From Persicaria tinctoria (Eukaryota; Streptophyta; Magnoliopsida; Caryophyllales; Polygonaceae), in contig JBANSL010000004.1 in the NCBI GenBank assembly GCA_037127255.1, forward strand, positions 22,513,967 through 22,577,966: a DNA stretch of 64,000 bases. Direction: 5' to 3'. The notes beneath the pieces are model-generated. The model did no database searches. It was not told the DNA's origin and worked only from the letters and a program-made list of their open reading frames with translations. Positions 1-10,919 of the stretch are shown here, one piece after another. The position numbers were made by a program, and so were the translations under genes. Each line of letters starts with the position of its first letter. The first letter of the stretch is position 1.

Positions 1-275
1 AATCTACTCCTTCATGAGCTTAAATTAAAGTCTTCTTGATTATCAATGCTTTGTCACATAAAAATTATTTGTGCATAACCCTCCTTTTGTGAGTAGATGT
101 TGTTCTTATATAATTGCACATGCATGAATCTGTGACACTAGTACCTTTTCGAGGATGGTAATAGATTGCAGGGTTATATGAGAATGAATCTAAGATGTTG
201 AGAGTTTTGATTCCTTCCCCTGAATGACAAATAAAGGTATTGCTTGAGGACAAGCAAGCTTAAGTATGGGGTGTT
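1..275 (+). mobile_element. 3' internal end of LTR element A1 (continues left of window)
   Basis: This non-coding stretch matches the segments just before the 3' LTRs of B (about 13890-14144) and E (about 39450-39718): the run about cataaccctccttttgtgag, the phrase gaggacaagcaagcttaag, and the purine-rich AAGTATGGGGTGTT directly before the LTR. It is therefore the end of an element whose body lies outside the window. The purine-rich run at 259-275 is the likely plus-strand primer (polypurine tract). No coding sequence is visible. Confidence 0.85.
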
Positions 276-2564
276 TGTTGTGAGCGGAATCTGCCATGTT
301 TTACAGTAACTTTTATATCGATTTCTGTATACATTTCATGCATTTGGGTTAAGATAGTACAGAATCTGTGTAGTTTATGTTTATTTGCCAAAATTATGGA
401 ATCTACACCAGTTTCTGTTTAAATCGCAGAAATCGAGGCATTTACAGCAATTCTACAGAAGGTCGGAAATGCTCGGAAAACCACTACAGAAGTCCAAGGT
501 CAAAGCAGCGCACAAGTCTGAGAGTCGAGGCTACTCGATCTCGAGTAAGCCTACTCGACCTAGACGAGCATGTCCGGGCACATCCTAGTCGACAAAGCCA
601 TGATCGAGAACCAAGCTCCCCAAGCTCCGAAGCCAACTCGATCTCGAGGACCGTTACTCGAGGTCGACGAAGCCACAGCACCAGATCCGGAGTCCCTCGA
701 GGAGAGCTGCTCGAGAAACCCTAGTCGGCGAGCCACCGTACTCGAAGTCGACTAGGGCTTGTCGAAGTCGACGAGCGCCTGAGTCCTTGTCCGAGCCGGT
801 CGAGCACACCAAACCGAGGACGAGAGGCCGAGCCACCTCTACTCGATCTCGACTAACCCTTGTCGAGATCGACGAGCCGCCCTGAGCCATGTCTGAGCAA
901 CCCGAGGAGGTTTAGTCGATGGCCCTAGCCCTTGTCGAAGTCGACGAGACCAACTCGAGGTCGACGAGCCCAGGAAGCCATGATGAGCCACATCAAGCAC
1001 CAGACGACGAATCCTTCTCGAAGTCGACCAAGCCTTGTCGAGGTCGACTAGAGCAGTGCCCAGAAACGCGTCGTCGATGACCTGTCGGAGTAGAGTTGGG
1101 ATTCCTTGGTGCCGAAGGCGGAAGATTCTATCCAAATACATCAAGTTCTATCTATGGAAGACGCAATCTATCAAGACATGAAGATCTACCCTAATTAGTT
1201 TTATCCTTTCCTTATGATTTATTTCCATTTAAACATTTATTTATCTTTAAGGCTTTTAGATATAATTTTGGATATAGATTTAGATAGAGATAGATGATTA
1301 TTTCCTTGATTAGCAAGGTTTAGTCACTATAAATAAGGCCCTAGGGGCTGGTTTTTCAATCATTCAATTTCAGTCAGAGACAAGTAGTTCCATTCAGAGA
1401 TACAGTTTAGGGGTTCTAAGGTTTTTAGGGTTTTGGCTTTCTGCGCAAGTTGATTGCCGGAATTGTAAAGGCTTTTGAATATAGTTTTATGCAAGTTATT
1501 TCTTTTCATTCAATGTTTGTTATTGCGATGAGGCGTGAGTAGTCCACCCACTTCTGGGGCTGGGGTGAGCCCGAAGGTGGCCATGTGAGGCGATGCGATA
1601 AAGGTCAGATCTTTTGTGCGATTCATCTTCTATCCCTATGAGCATGATTCTTTTGCGAGAGTTGAAGGTGATCCTTGTTTGTATTATTGAAGCGAGAGTG
1701 ATCTTAATGCAACTTGGATTAATTATGTGAAAAAGGGTTAGTAACAATTAGGGTTTATGCGAAAGCCTCTATTTGCCTATTTGTTAATGACGAAAGTTAT
1801 TTGATGGAAAGCATGATCTTTTATGCCTTTATGTGTTGTTTTGCATGGTTATCGTTGTGGTGTTGAAACCCTGGCCTTGGAGGTCTTTTAATATATTGAA
1901 TTTACTTCGTTTCTCTAAGTTCTGTGTTTCGAAATTCTGCAATTTAAATTTCTGTCTTTTACTGTTTTAGTCGACATAGAGGAGATCTTGTCGATCTCGA
2001 GGAACCGTGGTCGAAGTCGAGTAGGGCTTCGTCTAGGTCGAGTTGATTTGCTCCTGTCTTTGTCGATTTTCAAGTCTCTGTCTTTACCTTTCTTTGTCGA
2101 AGTCGAGTACGCTTTGTTTGTCGAGTTGATTGCCTTTGTTTTCTGTTTTCTGTTTTCATTACTGTCTTGTCGACCTGGAGGACAGCTTGTCGAGATCGAC
2201 CAGCTTCTGTGGCCTCGAGTTACTTTCTGCTTTGTTTCTGTTTTGCTTTGTTCTTTACTTGCTTTGCTTTATTTTTTGCTTTCTGTCTTTAATTTGTTCT
2301 TTGCTTTTGTTTTAGTTGCCCTTGCCGGGTTTATTTGTTTCTGTTTTATTTCTGCTCCTGCTTTTGTTTCCGTGTTTTTTTCTGCTGCTGCTGTAAGAAT
2401 CTGATAGCTACCTGAGAATTTCTGACGTGCTTCCTCGTGGATTCGATCCTGATTTTCTCTTACTACAACGGGAGGAAGTCTTGTATTTATTTGCTGAGAC
2501 AGGGAAGTCAGTCTGACCTATATTTTACATTTATTTCAATACTCGATTCACTCCTGCAACAACA
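276..2564 (+). mobile_element. 3' LTR of element A1
   Basis: The LTR starts TGTTGTGAGC and ends GCAACAACA, so the ends form the short inverted repeat TGTTG/CAACA. It aligns along most of its length with the solo LTR at 6556-8380, whose ends are fixed by a target duplication. The two differ mainly in the length of the TCGA-NN-TCGA arrays at about 510-1070 (upstream region) and 1970-2225 (downstream region). A TATA box lies at 1328. The conserved block around 1524-1593 is shared with every other LTR of the superfamily. The five bases after the LTR are CGGTC, so the missing 5' LTR should be preceded by CGGTC. Several overlapping open frames between 377 and 1144 are by-products of the repeats and are not genes. 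Confidence 0.9.
1328..1335 (+). promoter_or_regulatory. TATA box of LTR A1
   Basis: TATAAATA is followed by AGGCCCTAGGGG. The same TATA plus GGCCC/GCCC context is present in all LTRs of this superfamily at a similar place, as expected for the LTR promoter at the U3/R border. Confidence 0.7.
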
Positions 2565-2906
2565 CGGTCTGGTTGGAGGTTTAGGGACCGGTGGTTGAGA
2601 GAGGCGAGAGGTAGGTGGTCTTCGGGGTGGAGATGGCGCAGTTGGGGTTGGAGAGTTAACCGGTGGAGAGGGGGAAGTGGGAGGTGGAGATGGCTCAGTG
2701 GGGGGAGGAGAGTTAACCGGTGGAGATGGCGCAGTGGGAGGTGGAGATGGCGCAGTGGGGATTGGAGATTGGGTGGTCACCGGTGGAGATTGGGCGGCGG
2801 AGGGAGTGAGCGCCGGTTTAGCCTTACCCCTTCCCGTGATCGAAGCAATTGGTGGTCTGGCGGCGGCTCCGTGGTGGCTAGACCTCCTCACAGCACCTCC
2901 TCTCAT
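2565..2906 (-). pseudogene. proline-rich reading frame cut by LTR A1
   Basis: A minus-strand frame of about 114 codons starts with ATG at 2906 (MRGGAVRRSSHHG) and is very rich in repeated PSPP/PPT/PPVNS units from about residue 40 on. It runs straight into the end of LTR A1, so it is truncated. It could be the start of a second CACTA protein (many CACTA elements carry a second gene downstream of TNP2, in the same orientation) or a captured host exon. The upstream region (2907-3340) has promoter-like motifs. I recognise no family; low-complexity coding by chance is also possible. Confidence 0.35.
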
Positions 2907-3514
2907 GGCTTCGGTGTGGTTAGGGTTTTGGAAAGGAAGGAAAAGGGTGGCACAGAGATTGAAAGGAAAGAGAGAGTGACATGAAAAGGGTGGATTCGAT
3001 GTGGTTAGGGTTTGTGAGATGACGCTTCAAATTTCCCACTCAAAATTTGGGATGAAATTTTGAGTCTTTAAATTTCCCACTAAAATTTTGGGTTCCCTCG
3101 GAATGGAAGGTTGAAAACTCCAGAAACCCTAACCACTAAAAGAAGATGGGCCTATTGATATTAAAAAGCCCAACTTCTAAAAAAAGCCCAATTCGGAAAG
3201 GCCCATTTTTCAATCTCCTCCCTCTAGCTGGAATAGAAACCCTAGCTAACCAAATTGTGTTGAACATTACCGTCTCCTCCGACTGTAGATGGAATCCGAT
3301 CGGAATTGCAGGACCAATTTGGTGAATTGGCTTCAAACTCGCGCAATCCGATCGGAAATATCATCGTTTCCTCCCACTCTACTGGTAAGCATCGTCGTCT
3401 CCCTTGCTCCTTGCTGTTTCTCTTATTTTTTGAATTGGAGATGAAGCCAATTCGTTTTCCTTCTGTTTCAATTCGGTATTGGCATCCATTCCTTGTCTTT
3501 TGTTCGTTGTGTTT

Positions 3515-3745
3515 GGTTCCTTGTGTTTTGTTTTGGGTATTGGCATCAGTTCCGATCGGAATTTGTGTTCCTTATGTTTGAGTTGGGTATTGCCGATCCT
3601 CCATAAACATATTGACCTGTGACATTAATCTTCTGTGACAAAATCATTTATTAGTTATGTTTTGTTTTGGGTATTGACATGATTTGTGTTTTGTTTTGGG
3701 TATTGCCGATCGGAATTTGTGTTTTGTTTTGGGTATATATTGGCA
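3515..3745 (+). repeat. degenerate tandem repeat (TTTTGTTTTGGGTATTG units)
   Basis: At least four copies of TGTTTTGTTTTGGGTAT, each followed by TTGGCAT/TTGACAT/TTGCC-like spacers, are interspersed with CCGATCGGAATTTGTG. The units are irregular, so this is an imperfect minisatellite. Confidence 0.6.
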
Positions 3746-3852
3746 TGATTCTGGCACACAACATGATTCAACAGATGACATTCATACTTCTTTGTTTTTT
3801 CGTTGCAATGGCAATTGGCATGAGTTATCACGTTTATAAGTGTCCAATGCCT

Positions 3853-3966
3853 TCTAATTGATCAGCATGAAGAGCCAGCATGGATGTTGTTGTAGTTATA
3901 GGTATGTTATTACTGCCTTCCTGTCCTAAGCTTCTAATTGATCAGCATGGATGTTGTTGTAGTTAA
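3853..3966 (+). repeat. two direct copies of a ~38-bp unit
   Basis: CTTCTAATTGATCAGCATG and GCATGGATGTTGTTGTAGTT occur at about 3853-3898 and again at about 3929-3966. The first copy has a small insertion. Another local direct pair (GCAAAATTACATTAGTTT) lies at about 4069 and 4180. Confidence 0.6.
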
Positions 3967-3980
3967 TCTGGTTTAAGGCC

Positions 3981-4049
3981 GGCCTGTTAGCTCAATGGAA
4001 GAGCGTTGTGCATTGCACAAAGACGGGGGTTCGATTCCCTCATAGGTCA
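3981..4049 (+). tRNA. degenerate tRNA-like sequence with intact A and B boxes
   Basis: The 69-nt segment folds as an acceptor stem (GGCCTGT with ATAGGTC, two G-U pairs), a D arm (GCTC/GAGC) and a T arm (GGGGG/CCCTC). It contains TAGCTCAATGG (A box) and GGTTCGATTCC (B box, perfect). The anticodon arm is abnormal: TTGTG pairs perfectly with CACAA, leaving a 5-nt loop, so no anticodon can be read. It is probably a tRNA-derived repeat or pseudogene and not a working tRNA. A relative lies on the minus strand at 17373-17445. Confidence 0.5.
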
Positions 4050-4283
4050 ATTGTACATATCCAACAAAGCAAAATTACATTAGTTTTGAAGCAAAATATC
4101 CATCTGAATTTTCGTTCCTATGATCTGAGATCGTTCAATTCCTATGCTCTAAAACCCTGCAAGTATAGACAGGCACAAAGCAAAATTACATTAGTTTGGA
4201 AGCATAAAAAAATCTCCAAACAGAATTTTTGGACACTTTTGCTGAAAACAGAATTGCACACACCTTGTAGGTCACTGAGGTGA

Positions 4284-6555
4284 TCAGTCAGAGGCTTCTT
4301 CGCAGCTTGTTGTCGCCTCCAACTCGTCCTCTTCTTCTGCAGCAAGATTGTCGTCATCGACTTCATCAAACACACCCTCTTCTTCTGCAGCAACCTCATC
4401 GACGACTTCAGCAAACACACCTGAAGGATCTCGCAAGGTTGTCGGTGCATCACCTACATCTGCTATGTCGATGGAGAATTCAGGGGTGACAATTTCATCG
4501 GACTGATAAGCATCTGTTTCAGCTGGGCCCGTGGATCCCCACCTTTGGTCTATCCTGTTCCGAGCCCTTGTCTTGCACACATGCCACCAATCCATCCGGT
4601 CACGGGTGGCTCCTGGATATTGAACGTAATAAACCTGCGTAGCTTGTTGCGCGACAACAAAAGGCTCATACCTTCTATATAGTCTTTTTGGATTGATTTC
4701 AACAAACTGGTATACGGGATGAATTTGAGTTCCTCTTATCGTTGGATCAAACCATCGACACTTGAACAGGGTCACTTTCAGTGGGTAAGCAAGGGCACTT
4801 GGGTAGTCAAGCTCGATAGTTTCTTCGAGGAGACCAAAAAAATCTGATTCGTTCGTCGCATAGTTGGACCCACGAACACAAACCCCGCTATTCATAGTTG
4901 ATTTCCCTACACCATGATCGAGAGTGTTGAACTTATAGCCATTGACAAAGTATCTTGGCCAACTTCTTGTTTTCACATTAGGTCCCCATGCCAAACTCCA
5001 TAAAAGATCAGTTGGTCCCAAGCCACGTCCTTTATCTAAGGCCTGTCAAACAATCACGTTCCGAAGTAACTACATATGCAATATAATATATACAATGACG
5101 TATGGGATCGAATTTTGTATAATTATGAACACTTACATAATTCTTAAACCAATTCGCGAATTCGTTTTCAATGAGGTCATCTCCCACGTTATCCCCCATG
5201 TCACTCTCAAATATCCTACACATAATAAAGTAAATAATGGTAAGTAAATTCAGTCATATATATATATAAATAAATTGATGAGAAGTGTGTTCGGTTTGTT
5301 TACTTACTCAATGTACGGTTGTACTTATGGACAGTTGAGCAACACATATGTGTGGGCGGCCTTCCACTCTTCCTCTTCAGTCAACCACCTTATTGTCTCC
5401 TTCCCCCTACCCTTGCCGGTGTGATTGAAAATAGATAAGGCACAACCTTCACCCTCGAAGACATCATTTCCGGCGGGTCTCCTTAATTTGGAAGGAACAT
5501 GCGAAGGGAATTAGTGCACCGAGAAATTAGCTATTTCTTCCCGTAAGTACGCCATCACGATCGACCCTTCTACATTGCTCTTTTGGACGATCTTCTTTTT
5601 TAGCTTAAATAGATTTCTCTCGAATGGATACATCCATCGATAATGGACCGGACGACCCACTCGGGCCTCATGTGGGAGATGGACTATGAGATGCTCCATG
5701 GAGTCAAAAAAGGATGGAGGGAAGATACGCTCCAACTTGCAAACCAATAGCGGAATCATCCGGATCAGCTGGTCCATGACAGAAACTGACAATGAAGACG
5801 AACAAATTGTTTGGAAGAAGATACTCAACTCAGTTAACGGGCCCCATACGCTTGGATGCAACAACTCTTTAAAGACGATCGGCAAGAGTCTCTCCATAAA
5901 CACATCACAGTCGTGGCTCTTCATTCCACTGAGACCGCAATCGTCACTCTAAACACATCTTCCTAGGTTGGAAGCATAGCCATCGGGGAATTTGACAGTC
6001 CTCAACCACTCTCCCACCTTCTTCTTCGCCTCTCTTGTCAAGGTATATATTGCTTTAGGTTTCACACCCTTGTAATCATCTGCTACCTCCAGCTCAGGTC
6101 GATGGCAATATAGGCGAATGTCCTTCCGGGCATTCAAGTTATCCTTTGTCTTCCCAGGGATATCCATCACAGTGTTGAACACATTGTCGAAGACATTTTT
6201 CTCAATGTGCATAACATCGAGATTGTGTCGGATTAGAAGGTCCTTCCAATATGGGAGTCTCTAGAAAATGCTTTGTTTTGTCCACTTATGAGAAATCCCA
6301 TACTCATCAGACTTGTAGGAAGGATCCTCCATGACCGTTGGGAAAGCACGGACCCGCTTCCATATCTGCTGCCCCGATAGCAAAGGAGGTGGCAATCCTG
6401 TTTCCACATGCCCTCTGTAGAAGTCCTTCTTCTTCTTACGGAAGGGGTGATCAATCTCTAAAAACTTCCAATGGCAATCGAACCAGCAAGCCTTCCGACC
6501 ATTTTCGAGCCGAAATGCATCACATTCTGATTCCATGCAAATCGGACAAGCCAAC
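4284..6555 (-). pseudogene. CACTA TNP2-like transposase, C-terminal half
   Basis: Reading right to left from the solo LTR, the frame continues the Transposase_21 (TNP2) domain with a cysteine motif (ACPICMES), a stretch with CWFDCHWKF and DHPFRKKKKDF, and RHNLDVMHIEKN. It then has the DUF4218-type segment (MKSHDCDVFM, CKLERIFPPSFFDSMEHL, YRWMYPFER) and, at 4284-5021, a DUF4216-type segment (YFVNGYKFNTLD, KCRWFDPT, ATQVYYVQYPG) with an acidic C-terminal tail. In-frame stops lie at 6261, 5949 and 5511; one is a TGG to TAG change (QSIF then stop then RLPYWKD). From 6555 to 5511 there is no frameshift. The part at 5032-5500 may contain an intron. Transposition catalysis is the family role; this copy cannot make the protein. 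Confidence 0.88.
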
Positions 6556-8380
6556 TGTTGTGAGCTGAATCTGCCATGTTTTACAGTAACTTTTATATCG
6601 ATTTCTGTATACATTGCATTCATTTAGGCTAAGATAGTACAGAATCTATGTAGTTTATGTTTATTTGCCAAATTATAGAATCTACACCAGTTTCTGTTAC
6701 GGGAGCGGAAAGGAAGAGGCACCACCCAACTCGACCTCGAGGAGCCTTTGTCGAGGTCGACAAGATCCTGACGCCAGATCCGGAGCCCATCGAGGAGAGT
6801 CACTCGAGAAGACCTAGTCGGCAAGCCACCTTACTCGAAGTCGAATAGGGCTTGTCGAGATCGACGAGCACCTAAGCCCCAGTCCGAGCACATCGAGCAC
6901 ACCAACCCGAGGAAGCCCAGTCGACGAGCCATCCTTGTCGAGGTCGACGAGTCGTGGTCGATCTCGAGTAGAGCCGCGTTCCAGAAGCTTCTCGACTTGG
7001 CTTGTCCGACTAGAATTGGCTTTCCTTGGGCGCGAAGGCGGAAGATTCTATCCAAATCCATCGAAGATCTATCCGAATACATCAAGTTCTATCCAAGGAG
7101 ACAAGATCTATCAACATCATGAAGACCTACCATAATTAGTTTTATCTTTCCTTTTAGATTTATTTCCATAAAACAATTTATTTATCCTTTCAAGTTTTAG
7201 ATATAATTTTAGATATAGATAGATATCTTCTTTCCTAGAATAGCTAGGGAATGAAGGCTATAAATAAGGCCCTAGGGGGCTCAGTTTGAATCATTCAATT
7301 TCAGACACAATTAGTTAGTTCCACAGAGAAGTTTAGGAGTTCAGAGGTTTTTAGGGTTTTGGCTTTCTGCGAAAGTTGATTGCCATGATTGTAAAAGGCT
7401 TTGAATATAGTTTTATGCAAGTTTCTTTTTATACATCAATGTCTGCAATTGCGATGAGGCGTGAGTAGTCCACCCACTTCTGGGGCTGGGGTGAGCCCGA
7501 CGGTGGCCATGTGAGGCGATGCGATAAAGGTCAGATCTTTTTGTGCGATTCATCTTCTATCGCTATGAGCATGATTCTTTTGCGAGAGTTGAAGGTGATC
7601 CTTGTTTGTTTTATTGAATCGAAAGTGATCTTAATGCAACTTGGATTAATTATGTGAAAAAGGGTTAGTAACAATTAGGGTTTATGCGAAAGCCTCTATA
7701 TTCCTATTTGTTAATGACGAAAGTTATTTGATGGAAAGCATGATCTTTTATGCCTTTATGTGTTACTTTAGATGGTTATCGTTGTGGTATTGAAACCATG
7801 GCCTTGGAGGTCTTTTAATATATTGAAGTTTATTTCTGTCAAATTTCTGAATTCTGTCGAAAATCTGCAAGTTTGTGTTTTCTGTTTCTTGTCGACATAG
7901 AGGAGCCTTGGTCGAGATCGAGTACCATCTTGTCGATCTCGAGTTGGGTTTGTCTTAGTCGAGTTGGTGTTTTGCTTCTGTTGTCGACTGTGAAGTTTCT
8001 GTCTTTTGCTGTTAGTCGATCTCGAGTAGGCTAAGTCGAGATCGAGTACGTCCTACTGCTTTGTTTTATTTCTTGCTTCGCTTTGTTCTTTATTTTCTGT
8101 TTTACTTTACTTTCTGTATTTAGTTTCTGTCTTTGCTTTTGTTTTAAGTTGCCCTTGCCGGGTTTATTTGTTTCTTTCCTTTTTGTGTTTCTGTCTTTCT
8201 GCTGCTTCTGTGAGAATTTACAACTACCTGAGAACTGCTGACGTGCTTCCTCGTGGATTCGATCCTGATTTTCTCTTACTACAACGGGAGGAAGTCTTGT
8301 ATTTTTTTGCTGAGACAGGGAAGTCAGTCTGATCTTTATTTCATATTTATTTCAATACTCGATTTACTCCTGCAACAACA
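6556..8380 (+). mobile_element. solo LTR (subfamily A) inside the CACTA transposase
   Basis: The LTR begins TGTTGTGAGC and ends TGCAACAACA. It is flanked by the 5-bp duplication CCAAC (6551-6555 and 8381-8385), so it is a complete solo LTR left by LTR-LTR recombination. It interrupts the transposase between GWSTAGQL and ACPICMES. TCGA-NN-TCGA arrays lie at about 6735-6985 and 7890-8050. A TATA box lies at 7259 and the conserved block at 7450-7511. Confidence 0.95.
7259..7266 (+). promoter_or_regulatory. TATA box of solo LTR A2
   Basis: TATAAATA precedes AGGCCCTAGGGG, in the same position as in LTR A1. Confidence 0.65.
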
Positions 8381-8385
8381 CCAAC

Positions 8386-9770
8386 TGACCTGCAGTGCTC
8401 CATCCAGACAACATAGCATATGCAGGGAAATCACTGATAGTCCAGAGTAGTGTTGCACGCATAATAAAGTTTTCTCTCCTCGAGACATCATAGGTAGCAA
8501 CTCCAACGTCCCACAACTGCAACAACTCATCAACAAGAGGTTGGAGGCAAATATCAATTAACTTCTTTGGGTTTCGAGGACCTGGCACTATCAACGACAT
8601 AAACATGTACTCGGACCTCATGCACAAATGAGGTGGAAGATTGTAAGGAGTGACAATCACAGGCCAATAGGAATAATTCTGACCAGATTTGTTAAATTTA
8701 GCAAATCCATCTCTGCATAAACCCAACCGAATATTACGAGGCTCAGAAGCAAAATCAGGATGCTTCATGTCTAGCATCCTCCATGCATCTCCATCTGAAG
8801 GATGACACATCATCCCCTCCTCTGTTACGTGCTCCGCATGCCAAGTCATATGGCTGGCGGTCACCTCCGACGCATATAATCTCTGTAGCCTCGGAATAAG
8901 AGGCAAGTAGAATAAAATCTTTTGTGCCCTACGTCTGCCTGCACCCACAACATATCTTGCTTCACCACATAACTTACATGATTCTTCATTGGCATCATTC
9001 TTCCAATACAACATACAACCATTGGGACACATGGCTATTCTTTCCACCGGTAACCCCAAATTTCGAACTACCTTCTCGATTTCATAGTAGCTGGTCGGAA
9101 TCTTGTGCTCAGAAGGTAACACTTCATCATACAATTGCACGAAACCATCAAAGAGGCTTTGGGGAATATTATAATCGCACTTCAAGCTCATAAGTCGGCT
9201 CACAAAGGACAACTGTGTATGTGTAGTACACCCTGGAAACACAGGTTCATCAGCGGCTCTTAGCACGTCTGCAAACTGCGTGGACAACAGATTAGCCTCC
9301 TCAGTCGCTACTGGATCTTCCCTCATTTCATCGACCTCATTCACTTCAGCTGGTTGGAATTCATCATGATTACCATCGACATTAACACTAAACCATGAAG
9401 GAGGAACAAAGTTCGGCCCTGCAATGTCAAACACCATTCTTTGCTCTCCAGTTAACTAATCATACATAGCCCACTGGTTGCCCCCTACCATCTGATCATG
9501 GTTTGGATGTCCAATAGGTTCCCCGTGTGCCGTCCAACGATAATAATCAAACATAAACCCATGATGGTATAAATGATCCTTCACATCATCTGCTTTCTCA
9601 AAATAACAATTCTCACATCTCCGACATGGGCATTTTATCTTACCTTCATCGAGATAATAAGTTTGAGCACAAGCAAAATCTATAAACTCATCCACCCCTG
9701 CATAGTATTCAGGCTTTAATCCTCTATGATTCTCCAAGTACATATCATACATCCAGGAACGATCGCCCAT
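8386..9770 (-). pseudogene. CACTA TNP2-like transposase, N-terminal half
   Basis: The ATG at 9770 opens a transposase-associated domain (MGDRSWMYD, CPCRRCENC, HLYHHGFMFDYYRWTAHGE). After one in-frame stop at 9456 the same frame continues into the Transposase_21 domain: a Cys motif (CPNGCMLYW, SCKLCGEARY), GLCRDGFAKF, YWPVIVTPYNLPP, VPGPRNPKK, LQPLVDELLQLWDVG, and LLWTISDFPAYAMLSGWS just before the solo LTR. The stop at 9456 may be a nonsense mutation or may mark an intron. With 4284-6555 it forms one gene of about 4.3 kb after removal of the LTR. Confidence 0.9.
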
Positions 9771-10380
9771 ATTCGATCAATCGATCTATATATGGATACT
9801 ATAATCATAATAAATTAATAATAAACTACATATTGAATTAAACATATATTGAATAAATATATATTGTAATATATAATTGAACATATATATATACATGTAT
9901 CAATTACAACCAATTTTTTTATTACATATCACATTTACAAATATATTCTTCAAATTATATACTATTTCAAAAAAACCTTTTCACATTTGTATATATAATA
10001 CCCATTTCAATCGATTTCTTCAATAACAAAATAATACCCATTAATTAATTTATACACCATTTCCACATACCCATTCTTTACCATTTCATAAAACCCTTTT
10101 CATTTGTATATATATATGTAATACGAAGTATATATTATATATATAGTATGTAACTAAAGTTAAACAAAAAAAAATTACATAACTCGTACATGAACAGAGC
10201 ATGAGAGGCCGGACTCCACCACTTCCAAGCCTTCCAAATTGCAAGTGGGTTGGAGCAAGAAGACAATATGCAAAGTGGGCCGGCCCCATTAAATACTCTC
10301 AACCATAATTATGCAGGGAATGGACGCATGTCGCCCCATCTGTGGGTACAGTACAAGCGCATTGAATTTTGACAACATCC
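9771..10380. other. AT-rich non-coding region upstream of the CACTA transposase
   Basis: The sequence is AT-rich with many TATATA runs (9830-10150) and has no credible frame. Its position, 5' of the minus-strand TNP2 start and before the subterminal repeats, is where the transposase promoter would be expected. Confidence 0.5.
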
Positions 10381-10919
10381 GTATTAGCCACGGATTTAGC
10401 CACGGATGCAGTCGTCGCTAACGAAGCCCATTAATACCCTTTCATTTTATGGGCTTATTGGGCTTTGAATTCTAATAGGCTAATGGGCTTTCACATCCGG
10501 CTTCACTAACACCCTATTGAATGGACATATTCAATCTAAAAAAAAATTGAGAGATACTTATAAGTCATCCGGCCTATTTAAAACCAAGCCCATATTACAT
10601 GGCCAAATCATTCAGCTATGGATATAATATCGTGGCCGGACCAGCTTCGAATACAGCCACGAATCTAACTGTCGTGGCTATATTCGTGGCTATTTAGCAG
10701 TCCAGTCGACCATTCCAGCCACGAAACCAGCCACGAACCTATATTCGTTGCTATTAGCCACGAATTTGAAGAGGTGTCATACCAAGACGCCACCCATCCA
10801 CGAAAATAGCAACGGCTATTGATAGTCGTCGCCAATGTCATTGCTATTGGCCAGGAATATAGCCACGCCCAGTATTCGTGGCTAAGTATCTGTTGCTAAA
10901 TCCTGTTTTTTTAGTAGTG
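10381..10919 (-). repeat. CACTA subterminal repeat array and terminal inverted repeat
   Basis: TAGCCACGAA, its complement TTCGTGGCTA and close variants recur about a dozen times in both orientations between 10381 and 10895. The end is TTTTTTTAGTAGTG (minus strand CACTACTAAAAAAA). Short subterminal repeats in both orientations are the usual binding sites of CACTA transposition proteins. Confidence 0.85.

Larger units (their letters stand above)
2907..3980. other. non-coding segment inside the CACTA, with promoter-like motifs and short repeats
   Basis: There is no credible gene. 2990-3270 holds several AAACCCTA (telo-box-like) and GGCCCA/TGGGCC (site II-like) motifs, which are common near start sites of plant housekeeping genes. 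3290-3400 looks like a leader with a GTAAGC donor-like site at about 3384. From 3515 to 3745 the phrase GTTTTGTTTTGGGTATTG recurs with variants, together with the palindrome CCGATCGG. This may be a host gene promoter and leader picked up by the transposon. Confidence 0.4.
2565..10919 (-). mobile_element. CACTA (En/Spm-like, TNP2-type) DNA transposon, right part
   Basis: The right end at 10919 reads, on the minus strand, CACTACTAAAAAAACAGG, a typical CACTA terminus, preceded by an array of short subterminal repeats. The minus strand carries a TNP2-type transposase (4284-9770). The left terminus is not in the window: at 2564 the element is cut by LTR element A1, so the remainder should lie to the left. 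The right flank (10920 on) is the second half of an LTR, which shows that the CACTA jumped into the 5' LTR of element B. Comparison with the intact LTR (around 15260) suggests a GAT target site. Confidence 0.85.

Noticed and set aside
510..1070. Repeat array reminiscent of CRISPR
   Set aside because: Repeats are 10-12 bp and irregularly spaced, there are no constant-length unique spacers, and the context is plant LTR DNA.
377..1144. Several overlapping open frames on both strands in LTR A1
   Set aside because: They result from TCGA-rich palindromes, which rarely contain stops and are open on both strands. The peptides are Arg/Ser low-complexity, and the region is an LTR.
2565..2569. Target duplication of A1 inside the window
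   Set aside because: The five bases before 276 are internal element sequence (GTGTT), as expected for a 3' LTR, so no comparison is possible here.
3981..4049. Functional tRNA gene
   Set aside because: Anticodon loop too short and no conserved T33; kept only as a tRNA-like feature.
5686..5952. Plus-strand 88-codon frame
   Set aside because: It lies antisense to the well-supported DUF4218-type part of the transposase.
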